A stretch of 6,503 bases of DNA from assembly GCA_934438035.1 (NCBI GenBank), contig CAKSBK010000060.1:1-6503 (forward strand). The letters run 5' to 3'. Below are positions 1-6,348 of the stretch, in pieces (within the stretch, counting starts at the first letter, position 1; each line of letters begins with the position of its first letter). The position numbers and the translations under genes are program-made. The notes beneath the pieces were generated by a model. That model saw only the letters and a program-made list of their open reading frames with translations. It did not search any database and was not told the DNA's origin. The stretch comes from an uncultured Christensenellaceae bacterium (GTDB lineage Bacteria; Bacillota; Clostridia; Christensenellales; Christensenellaceae).

Positions 1-498
1 AATAATGCCCTTCTAAAAATGAGCAAAGCCGCCTCTCCCCTGGCGTGCTTCACGCGGCTTAACGTAAGCGTAAACGACGTTTACACGGATATTGCGGGAA
101 ACGTCATAAAAAGCGCATATTTGGCAAAGCACCTTAAAAACGCAAAAGAAGCGTTTTTGTTCGCAGCAACGCTGGGCACGGGCTCCGAGCGCATTATACG
201 TTTGGAGCAAAGCCTCTCCCCCGCCATGTCTTATGCGCTTGACGCCGCCGGAAGCGCAATGATAGAAGACGTATGCGACGCTTTAAACGAAAGTCTCTCT
301 CGCAGTGCGGCAACGGAAAATAAAATAACTCTTCGAAGATATTCCCCGGGTTATGGAGATTTTCCCATAGAAACTCAAAAGCTCTTCACCGTTTTACTCA
401 ATACGCCTAAAAACATAGGCGCAGTTTTGACGGAGGGAATGATGCTCTACCCCACAAAAACCGTAACCGCTATAATTGGAATAGAGGAAAAAACATGA
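1..498 (+). CDS. Methionine synthase reactivation-domain protein (stand-alone MetH activation module), 5'-partial
   Basis: This is a free-standing version of the C-terminal SAM-binding domain of cobalamin-dependent methionine synthase. In the family this domain helps return oxidised cob(II)alamin to methylcobalamin by reductive methylation with S-adenosylmethionine. The signature is in the C-terminal third: RYSPGYGDFP (from nt 337), matching the R-x-x-x-G-Y SAM-binding motif of MetH activation domains, followed by a helix ending in QKLF and then MMLYPTKTVTAIIGI, the usual closing segment. A first ATG lies at 19, but the frame is open to base 1 (NNALLK before that Met) and no ribosome binding site precedes it. 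Relatives have a further N-terminal helical part, so the true start is probably upstream of the window. The stop TGA overlaps the start of metH (ATGA), so the two are probably translationally coupled. Family assignment is firm; the exact start is unknown. Confidence 0.88.
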   Translation, partial: NNALLKMSKAASPLACFTRLNVSVNDVYTDIAGNVIKSAYLAKHLKNAKEAFLFAATLGTGSERIIRLEQSLSPAMSYALDAAGSAMIEDVCDALNESLSRSAATENKITLRRYSPGYGDFPIETQKLFTVLLNTPKNIGAVLTEGMMLYPTKTVTAIIGIEEKT

Positions 499-2855
499 AA
501 ATACTTGAAAAATTATGCAAAAACAGAATAATTTCTGACGGAGGCATGGGCACAATACTCCAAGCGAACGGTTTAGCCCCGGGGCAAGCTCCCGAAAGCT
601 TTAATTTAGAACGCCCCGAGCTCATAAAAAAAATCCACTTCGATTATTTTGCCGCCGGAGCGGATATAGCCTCTTCAAACACCTTCGGAATAAACGGTCT
701 TAAATATTCCGAGGAGCAGATAAACCTGCTTGTAAGCTCGGCGGTCAAGCTCGCAAAGAGCGCCGCAAGCGAATTTAACGAAAAATACGTTGCTCTTGAC
801 GTAGGTCCCTTGGGAAGACTTTTGCAGCCTTACGGCGACCTGCCCTTTGAGGAGGCGGTATCTGCATTTGCCCCCGTAATTAAAGCGGGAGCACTGGCGG
901 GAGCGGACCTCGTTTTAATTGAAACAATGAACGACAGCTACGAGACAAAAGCCGCCGTTCTCGCCGCAAAGGAAAACTGCTCTCTGCCTATATTTGTAAC
1001 CAACGTATACGACGAGACCTCAAAGCTCATGACAGGGGCGGATATAGGAGCAATGGTTGCGCTTTTGGAGGGTCTCGGAGTAGACGCGCTCGGTCTTAAC
1101 TGCTCTTTAGGTCCGGAGCAAATGCAAAAGCTCGTTCCCGAATTTTTGCGCCTGACCTCCCTTCCTTTAATCGTAACCCCCAACGCCGGCATGCCGAGAA
1201 GCGTCAACGGAAACCCCGTTTACGACGTAAACGCCGACGAGTTTTCGGATATCATGGCTCAAATAGCCGGTATGGGTGCGAGAATTTTGGGCGGCTGCTG
1301 CGGAACAACTCCCGAATACATTAAAAAAACGGTTGAGAGGACAAAAAATCTCCCCGTCGTTCCCATAGAAAAAAAGAGCTTTACCGTCATAAGCTCATAT
1401 ACGCACGCCGAATATATCGGGATTAAGCCGCTTTTAATAGGCGAAAGAATTAACCCCACGGGAAAGCCCCTTTTAAAAACCGCACTTAGAAACTCCGATA
1501 CGGATTTTATATTGAGAGAGGCTTTAAGCCAGCAAGACGCCGGCGCGCATATTCTGGACGTAAACACCGGGCTTCCCGAGCTTAACGAAAAGGAAACTCT
1601 CGTCCATACGGTAAAAGAAATACAATCCGTTTGCGACCTTCCTCTGCAAATAGACACCGTAGACTCTTCCGCCATGGCGGCATCTTTAAGAATATACAAC
1701 GGAAAACCTCTCATAAACTCCGTGAACGGCAAGGAAGAGAGCATGAAATGCATATTCCCCCTCGTTAAAAAATACGGCGGAGCGGTAATCGCCCTTACGA
1801 TTGACGAATCCGGCATTCCCAAAACCGCCGAGGGCAGGCTTGAAATCGCAAGGAAAATAGTTTTTTGCGCAAGTAAATACGGTATCGATAAAAAGGATAT
1901 TATCGTCGATCCTCTCGCGCTCACCGTCTCTTCCGACAGATTAAGCGCCGAGGTCACGTTAGAGGCAATACGCTTAATCGAGAGTGAGCTTAACGTTAAT
2001 ACCTCGTTAGGCGTTTCAAACATCTCCTTCGGTCTTCCCAAAAGAGATTGCCTTACCGCGTCGTTTTTCACGCTCGCGATGTATAACGGGCTTGACCTTG
2101 CAATTATGAACCCGTTATCCGAGGAAATGAAAAAGGCATATTTTTCTTTCCTTGCCTTAAGCGCAAAGGACGAAAGCTTCGGTCAATATATCGCCTGGGC
2201 AGATAACGCCGTTAACACCGTAGACGCACCCAAAAGCGAGCTCACGTTAAAGGAAGCCATAATTAAAGGTCTTAAGGAGGACGCCTCTTTAAACGCCAAA
2301 GAGCTTTTAAAAACCTCTCCCCCTTTAAGCGTTATAGAAGAACATATAATTCCCGCGCTTGACGTCGTAGGCAAAGGGTTTGAGGAAAAAACGGTCTATC
2401 TTCCCTCTCTTCTCATGAGCGCAGAAGCCGCAAGGTTCGCCTTTGACGCCGTAAAAGAGATGATACCCAAAAGCGAAAACGCCTCAAAGGGAACCGTTAT
2501 AGTCGCAACGGTTAAGGGCGATATTCACGATATAGGAAAAAACATCGTAAAGGTGCTGCTTGAGAATTTCGGTTTTGACGTCATAGACTTGGGAAGAGAC
2601 GTTGACCCGCAAATCATTGCGGATGAAGCGGTTAAAAGAAATTGCAGGCTCGTCGGTCTTTCGGCGCTTATGACGACAACGGTTCCCGCAATGCAGCAGA
2701 CTATAGAGCTTTTAAAGGAAAAATCTCCCAATACCCTTACCGTAGTCGGCGGAGCTGTTTTAACACAGGAATATGCGGATATGATTGGAGCGGACAAATA
2801 CTGTAAAGACGCTATGCAAACCGTAAGATACGCAGAAGAGGTCTTCAAAAAATAA
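495..2855 (+). CDS. metH: Cobalamin-dependent methionine synthase catalytic subunit (no activation domain)
   Basis: The enzyme transfers the methyl group of 5-methyltetrahydrofolate through cobalamin to homocysteine, making methionine in the cytoplasm. Four modules are readable in 786 residues. The homocysteine-binding barrel (about 1-290) carries the zinc ligands C203 (in GLNCSLGP) and C268-C269 (in GGCCGTTPEY). The pterin-binding barrel (about 305-565) starts with IGERINPTGK (315-324) and has DVNTG at 355-359. A helical cap (about 580-665) includes YLPSLLMSAEAA. The B12-binding Rossmann domain (about 667-786) has GDIHDIGKN, a D-x-H-x-x-G motif with H678 as the predicted lower axial cobalt ligand, and later VGGAVLT and the IGADKYCKDA segment. 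The protein ends right after the B12 domain. The roughly 300-residue reactivation domain of E. coli MetH is absent and is supplied by the overlapping upstream gene. An AGAGG site at 483-487 inside that gene supports the ATG at 495. No frameshift or missing catalytic residue was seen. Confidence 0.96.
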   Translation: MKILEKLCKNRIISDGGMGTILQANGLAPGQAPESFNLERPELIKKIHFDYFAAGADIASSNTFGINGLKYSEEQINLLVSSAVKLAKSAASEFNEKYVALDVGPLGRLLQPYGDLPFEEAVSAFAPVIKAGALAGADLVLIETMNDSYETKAAVLAAKENCSLPIFVTNVYDETSKLMTGADIGAMVALLEGLGVDALGLNCSLGPEQMQKLVPEFLRLTSLPLIVTPNAGMPRSVNGNPVYDVNADEFSDIMAQIAGMGARILGGCCGTTPEYIKKTVERTKNLPVVPIEKKSFTVISSYTHAEYIGIKPLLIGERINPTGKPLLKTALRNSDTDFILREALSQQDAGAHILDVNTGLPELNEKETLVHTVKEIQSVCDLPLQIDTVDSSAMAASLRIYNGKPLINSVNGKEESMKCIFPLVKKYGGAVIALTIDESGIPKTAEGRLEIARKIVFCASKYGIDKKDIIVDPLALTVSSDRLSAEVTLEAIRLIESELNVNTSLGVSNISFGLPKRDCLTASFFTLAMYNGLDLAIMNPLSEEMKKAYFSFLALSAKDESFGQYIAWADNAVNTVDAPKSELTLKEAIIKGLKEDASLNAKELLKTSPPLSVIEEHIIPALDVVGKGFEEKTVYLPSLLMSAEAARFAFDAVKEMIPKSENASKGTVIVATVKGDIHDIGKNIVKVLLENFGFDVIDLGRDVDPQIIADEAVKRNCRLVGLSALMTTTVPAMQQTIELLKEKSPNTLTVVGGAVLTQEYADMIGADKYCKDAMQTVRYAEEVFKK

Positions 2856-2881
2856 CTAACCGCTTATTTTTGAAACAAAAT

Positions 2882-2924
2882 AAAGGCGGACGCATTAAAC
2901 CATAGTGCGCCCGCCTTTTTCTTT
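2882..2924 (+). terminator. Rho-independent terminator after metH, probably bidirectional
   Basis: The arm AAAGGCGG-a-CGCA (2882-2894) pairs with TGCG-c-CCGCCTTT (2906-2918), giving 12 pairs with a single A/C mismatch, an 11-base loop, and a following TTTTTCTTT run. It starts 26 bases after the metH stop. On the minus strand the same hairpin is followed by TTTATTTTGTTT, so it could also end transcription coming from the convergent pseudogene. Confidence 0.9.
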
Positions 2925-2951
2925 ACCCGAATGCCGCAGTTAAAAAGCGCA

Positions 2952-4370
2952 TTAACCTTGCTTTTTTATGTTCGTCTGCGCAGGACCCTCCAAAAGCTCG
3001 CCCGTATATGAAAAGCAGGGGCAATCCCGGCTTAAGGTGTTTTGATTAAAATGAAGCTCACAGCCGAGGTGCGGGCATTTCGGCGAAACCAAATAAATGC
3101 GCTTTGCGTCATTATAAGCCCCTACCTTTCTTCCGTCGACGTTAATAAGCCGCCCTTCGTTTTTATTAAGTAGCTCCGCCGTCTCTTTAGGAAGATAAAA
3201 CGCACTAAGCGCAATGGATTTTGCCGCCTGCGCGCTCATTTGAAGAAATCTCTTTATCGTTTTTAAATTTCTTCTCGCCGGGCTTAACATCTCTTCAAAG
3301 TCGCTTTTTTCCTTTATAAGCATATCGCATATAACGGCTGCCGCCGCCATGGAGCCCGTCATTCCCCATTTGTTAAAGCCTGTAGCCAAAAGACGGCTCG
3401 GCGTTGTTAAGGAATATATTCCGACATACGGCAGCCCGTCGGGGGTGATTATATCCTGCGCCGACCACCTCGCTTCTTCAGTAAAATCCGCAAAGTATTC
3501 TCTTCTCGCCTCCTCAAGCGTTTTAAAGCCTCCGCCGGGAAAGCCCGTTCTGTGCGCACCGCCCCCTAAAATCAGCCCTCACCGGATAATCTCTTAACGA
3601 AAGCCCCTCACCGCTTTTGTCTATATATGCCGCACCAAGCGTATACTCCCCCCGCAAGCGCCATCGCATAGCTTCTATTTTGATAAAGCTTTGTAAAATG
3701 CATCCCCGGAAAGTTTATAAACGGATAATGGCAGCAAAATATTATCGTTTTCGCCTTAACACATGCGTTTTTTGTGTATACGGCATTCCCTTCAACTCCG
3801 GTCACCGGCGAGTTTTCATATATTTTTATTTCCTCGGATATTCCTTTAGCAAATTTAACAGGGTCAAAAACCGCCGCATTTTTTACATAAACGGCTCCTT
3901 TAACCTTAAACGGCAGCTCGGTATCCAAGCTGAAATAGTGTCAACGCCGAGTTCTTGCGCGCTTTTTTCTTCTTTAATCATCTTGCGTTCGTCCTCAAGC
4001 GAATATACGCAGCTTAACCGCTTTTTGTAATCGCAATCTATGTTTTTATCTTTTATCAGCTTCTCATATCTCATCAGGGCGTTTTTTGAAGCTCTATACA
4101 GCTTTGCGCCTTTAATTTCCCTAAAACCCGCTCTGATTCATTAAACAGCAGCCCGTGCTGAAATGTTATTTTCGCAGTGCTTTGCCCCATCTGTCCTGAG
4201 CATATCTCATCCGCCTCCAAAACAACGGCGTTTGCGCCCGCTTCCTTTAAAAAACAGGCGCAGAGTATTCCGCACATTCCTCCGCTATAATAACCGCGTC
4301 CGCCTTTATGTCTTTTTTTAAGCTCTCCTCTTTTTTACGTAGATGTATTTTTCTGCCAAAAGCTTTTCAT
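2952..4370 (-). pseudogene. Decayed FAD-dependent oxidoreductase with C-terminal Rieske domain (DadA-like/Rieske fusion family)
   Basis: In intact relatives a DadA-type FAD oxidoreductase domain is fused to a Rieske [2Fe-2S] domain; the substrate is generally not known. Here the family reads through from MKSFWQKNTS (ATG at 4370, GGAG at 4380-4377) to a TAA at 2954-2952, but in seven pieces over three frames. Recognisable blocks are KADAVII plus GGMCGI (dinucleotide-binding loop), VVLEAD, QSTAKITFQHGLLFN, LPFKVKGAVYV, ILGGGAHRTGFPGGG, TPDGLPYVG, GFNKWGMTGSM, then CPHLGCELHF and DCPC of the Rieske domain. Lesions: in-frame TAA at codon 12 (4337-4335); +1 A in an A7 run (4319-4313); -1 G in the GxGxxG loop (about 4286-4284); -1 A (about 4105-4103); -1 T (about 3928-3927); +1 G in a G6 run (3653-3648); +1 T (about 3581). 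The frameshifts sum to zero and the span is 473 codons. The Rieske domain also lacks its second histidine (junction 3015/3014). The exact base at each lesion is inferred from how the family reads. The number of lesions makes a functional product very unlikely. Confidence 0.9.
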
Positions 4371-4451
4371 AAACCGCTCCGTTTTTTATTTTTCATAGTT
4401 TTTGCCGTTTACGATTAATTCTTTAAGGTATTTTATATCAGATGATTTAAA

Positions 4452-4480
4452 TTGACCGAATAAATTTTTAAACGTATAAT
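4452..4480 (+). promoter_or_regulatory. Sigma-A/sigma-70 type promoter P1 for the DUF1653-NfeD-SPFH operon
   Basis: TTGACC (4452-4457) and TATAAT (4475-4480) are separated by exactly 17 bases, a match of 11 out of 12 to the housekeeping consensus. Transcription would start near 4487, leaving an untranslated leader of about 100 bases before the ATG at 4590. Confidence 0.82.
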
Positions 4481-4535
4481 TTATTAAAAGAACGAATTTT
4501 TACGTTTTAATATATTAATCTTTTTAAACGATGTT

Positions 4536-4564
4536 TTAAAACCTTTAGTAAGGGTATATATAAT
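4536..4564 (+). promoter_or_regulatory. Possible second promoter P2 close to the DUF1653 start
   Basis: A perfect TATAAT at 4559-4564 lies 26 bases before the start codon. The hexamer 17 bases upstream (TTAAAA-like, 4536-4541) is a poor -35 and overlaps the palindrome GTTTTAAAAC. In AT-rich DNA a lone -10 match can occur by chance, so this is a weak call. Confidence 0.4.
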
Positions 4565-4589
4565 CAACCCAATCGTCAAGGAGCGTTAA

Positions 4590-4805
4590 ATGGATATAAG
4601 ACCGGGCAAATACATACATTACAAAGGCGGGCTTTATGAAGTAATAGATATAGCGACGCACTCCGAAACACTTGAAGAAATGGTAGTATACCGCGCACTT
4701 TACGGCAATAACGCTCTTTGGGTAAGACCCAAAAGCATGTGGAACGACATAATACATACCAAAGAAGGCGACGTTTTGCGCTTTAAAAAAATTGAGGAGG
4801 AATAA
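4590..4805 (+). CDS. DUF1653 family small protein
   Basis: This 71-residue protein matches DUF1653 along its whole length: RPGKYIHYKGGLYEVI (4-19), then HSETLEEMVVYRALYG (24-39), LWVRPKSMW (43-51) and a final GDVLRF. This pattern, in which a tyrosine-rich strand leads to YRALYG and then WVRP, is the family hallmark. The biochemical role of the family is not established. There is no signal peptide or membrane segment, so it should be a small soluble cytoplasmic protein. AAGGAG at 4578-4583 lies six bases before the ATG and fixes the start. Its stop is three bases before the NfeD gene, whose ribosome binding site lies inside this reading frame, so the two are almost certainly co-transcribed and perhaps translationally coupled. 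Confidence 0.9.
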   Translation: MDIRPGKYIHYKGGLYEVIDIATHSETLEEMVVYRALYGNNALWVRPKSMWNDIIHTKEGDVLRFKKIEEE

Positions 4806-4808
4806 AAA

Positions 4809-5255
4809 ATGATATTAGGGCTCCCTCCGTGGGCATTTTGGCTTATACTTACAGCTGTTTTTATAATAATAGAAGCCGTTACGGTAAACCTTGTTTCAAT
4901 ATGGTTTGCAATAGGAAGCTTCTGTGCTTTAATTGTTTCTCTTTTCGGCGTAAGCGTCACAGCCCAGATAATAACCGCGGCGGCGCTAAGCGCAATTTCT
5001 CTTGCGCTTATATTAATTTTTAAGCCGTTTGACAAGATGAAGCATAAAAAAGCGCAGGCTACAAATTCCGACAGGGTAATCGGAAGAGAGGCGCTCGTTT
5101 TAAATGAAATAAACCCGATCAAAGACCAAGGCACCGTTAAAGTTTTAGGGCAGATATGGTCCGCCGTTTCAAACGACGGCAAGCCCATAAACGAGGGCGA
5201 AACGGTTAAAGTGCTTTCAATTTCCGGCGTTAAACTCACTGTTGAAAAAATATAA
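4809..5255 (+). CDS. NfeD-like membrane protein, short form
   Basis: A 148-residue membrane protein of the NfeD family. An N-terminal hydrophobic region runs from about residue 7 to 71 and probably forms three or four membrane segments (WAFWLILTAVFIIIEAV, then VSIWFAIGSFCALIVSLFGV, then a stretch ending in LALILIFKPF). A soluble OB-fold-like domain of about 65 residues follows and contains VIGREALVLNEI, GTVKVLGQIWSAVS and GETVKVLSISGVKLTVEKI. This is the short class: the ClpP-like serine protease domain of long NfeD proteins is missing. In the family, NfeD proteins associate with SPFH/stomatin proteins in the membrane, and the next gene is exactly such a partner. GAGGAGG at 4794-4800 inside the upstream gene supports the ATG at 4809. 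Confidence 0.92.
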   Translation: MILGLPPWAFWLILTAVFIIIEAVTVNLVSIWFAIGSFCALIVSLFGVSVTAQIITAAALSAISLALILIFKPFDKMKHKKAQATNSDRVIGREALVLNEINPIKDQGTVKVLGQIWSAVSNDGKPINEGETVKVLSISGVKLTVEKI

Positions 5256-5273
5256 AATTATAAGGAGAAATTT

Positions 5274-6188
5274 ATGGAACCCATTATCATCACAATACTC
5301 ATTGCGGCAGCCGTAATAATAGTGCTTGCGCTTTTACTCACGAACATAAGAATAGTTCCTCAGGCAAAGGCTTACGTAATAGAGCGTCTCGGCGCATATG
5401 ACAAAACATGGCCCGTTGGTCTTCACGTCAAAACGCCGTTTATAGACAGGGTTGCGGCAGTCGTATCTCTAAAAGAGGACTTTCTCGATTTTCCTCCTCA
5501 GCCCGTTATAACAAAAGATAACGTAACCATAATGATAGATACCGTAGTGTTCTATCAAATAACCGACCCCAAGCTCTATACATACGGAATTTCCGATCCT
5601 AAGCTCGCAATCGCCAACCTCTCAACAACTACTTTAAGAAATATCATAGGCGACCTTGAGCTTGATCAAACCTTAACCAGCCGCGATATAATAAACGGCA
5701 AAATGAGAATGATTTTAGACGAAGCTACGGACGCATGGGGAATCAAGGTAAACAGAGTAGAGCTTAAAAACATAAAACCGCCCGTTGAAATTCAAAACGC
5801 CATGGAGCGCCAGATGAAAGCGGAGCGTGAAAGAAGAGAATCCATTTTACGCGCGGAGGGCGAAAAAAAATCCGCAATACTCGTTGCCGAGGGCGAGAAG
5901 GAATCCGCAATATTAAGAGCGGAAGCTTCAAAGCAGAGTATGATTAAGGAAGCCGAAGGTCAGGCGGAGGCTATTTTAAAGGTAAACGAAGCGCGCGCCG
6001 AGGGTCTTAGAATGATGCAGGACGTCGCCGGAAAGGACGGCATGATTGCAATAAAGAGTCTTGACGCAATGGAAAAGGTCGCAAACGGAAAGGCTACAAA
6101 AATAATCATTCCCAGCGAGCTCCAAAACATGGCAGGGCTTGCCGCTTCCCTTAAAGAGATAGTTTCTAGCGCACCCGAGGAAAAGTAA
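5274..6188 (+). CDS. SPFH/Band 7 (stomatin/paraslipin, QmcA-like) membrane protein
   Basis: This 304-residue protein has the full stomatin layout. One N-terminal membrane anchor (about 3-24, IIITILIAAAVIIVLALLL) is followed by the SPFH domain (about 25-180), with VPQAKAYVIERLGAY, TPFIDRV, ITKDNVTIMIDTVVFYQITDP, LRNIIGDLELDQTLTSRDIIN and WGIKVNRVELKNIKPP. Then comes a charged coiled coil (about 180-250) built from 11-residue units, and a C-terminal part with KIIIPSEL near 279. Family members form large ring or cage assemblies that organise the membrane or control partner proteases. The length is normal and no lesion is visible. AAGGAG at 5262-5267 fixes the start, 18 bases after the NfeD stop, so it is the last gene of the operon before the terminator. 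The specific cellular role in this organism cannot be told from sequence. Confidence 0.94.
   Translation: MEPIIITILIAAAVIIVLALLLTNIRIVPQAKAYVIERLGAYDKTWPVGLHVKTPFIDRVAAVVSLKEDFLDFPPQPVITKDNVTIMIDTVVFYQITDPKLYTYGISDPKLAIANLSTTTLRNIIGDLELDQTLTSRDIINGKMRMILDEATDAWGIKVNRVELKNIKPPVEIQNAMERQMKAERERRESILRAEGEKKSAILVAEGEKESAILRAEASKQSMIKEAEGQAEAILKVNEARAEGLRMMQDVAGKDGMIAIKSLDAMEKVANGKATKIIIPSELQNMAGLAASLKEIVSSAPEEK
5820..5951 (+). repeat. Four tandem 33-base units encoding 11-residue coiled-coil repeats in the SPFH protein
   Basis: Residues 183-226 read as four hendecads, each starting Ala-Glu: AERERRESILR, AEGEKKSAILV, AEGEKESAILR and AEASKQSMIKE, each with Ile at position 9. A fifth unit (AEGQAEAILKV) continues the pattern but shifts its Ile by one position. 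Eleven-residue periodicity is typical of the long helices after SPFH domains. The similarity is stronger in protein than in DNA, so this is structural constraint and not an obvious recent duplication. Confidence 0.75.
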
Positions 6189-6213
6189 TCAAAGCATAAA
6201 ACGTCATACGCCG

Positions 6214-6246
6214 AATACCGCATTTTTGTGCGGTATTTCTTTTATA
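6214..6246 (+). terminator. Rho-independent terminator after the SPFH gene
   Basis: The arm AATACCGCA (6214-6222) pairs perfectly with TGCGGTATT (6229-6237) across a six-base loop. A T-rich tail, TCTTTTAT, follows. It starts 25 bases after the SPFH stop and separates this operon from thrC. Confidence 0.9.
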
Positions 6247-6282
6247 TGAATATTTATGAAAGTCATACTCGTGTTTTTATAC

Positions 6283-6311
6283 TTTAAATTCAATTTAATA
6301 TGTGATATAAT
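6283..6311 (+). promoter_or_regulatory. Extended -10 promoter for thrC
   Basis: TATAAT (6306-6311) is preceded by TGA, forming a TGn extended -10. A moderate -35, TTTAAA (6283-6288), lies 17 bases upstream. The predicted transcript starts near 6318, leaving a leader of about 30 bases, too short for a T-box or other classical riboswitch. Confidence 0.75.
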
Positions 6312-6348
6312 TTGAAAACAGACCATATATGGAGGAATTCCGACTGAT

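Larger units (their letters stand above)
4371..4589. other. AT-rich divergent intergenic region
   Basis: This 219-base gap separates the minus-strand pseudogene from the plus-strand DUF1653 operon. It is strikingly AT-rich compared with the flanking genes. It holds one near-consensus promoter and one weaker candidate firing to the right, plus a perfect 10-base palindrome, GTTTTAAAAC, at 4533-4542. I saw no convincing promoter toward the pseudogene, no RNA gene and no riboswitch-like fold. Confidence 0.6.

Noticed and set aside
1259..2071. A 270-codon minus-strand open frame inside metH
   Set aside because: It lies entirely within the well-supported metH frame, resembles no family I recognise and has no convincing ribosome binding site; it is a shadow of biased codon use.
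3349..4030. Two plus-strand open frames (82 and 137 codons) opposite the pseudogene
   Set aside because: They are antisense to clearly recognisable FAD-oxidoreductase sequence and have no family resemblance or plausible start signals.
2952..4370. Programmed frameshifting or several small independent genes in place of a pseudogene
   Set aside because: Six shifts in both directions plus a nonsense codon, at short runs without slippery-site and pseudoknot context, cannot reasonably be programmed; each piece is only a fragment of one family.
4430..4460. A promoter for the pseudogene on the minus strand (TATAAA at 4437-4432)
   Set aside because: The hexamer at the right distance (TTCGGT) is a poor -35, and AT-rich DNA gives such -10 matches by chance.
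4700..5239. A 179-codon minus-strand open frame opposite the NfeD gene
   Set aside because: It is antisense to an obvious NfeD protein, and its sequence shows no coherent domain.
6189..6348. An attenuator or riboswitch controlling thrC
   Set aside because: The only strong hairpin here precedes the thrC promoter and serves the SPFH operon as a terminator; the thrC leader itself is about 30 bases with no competing structure.
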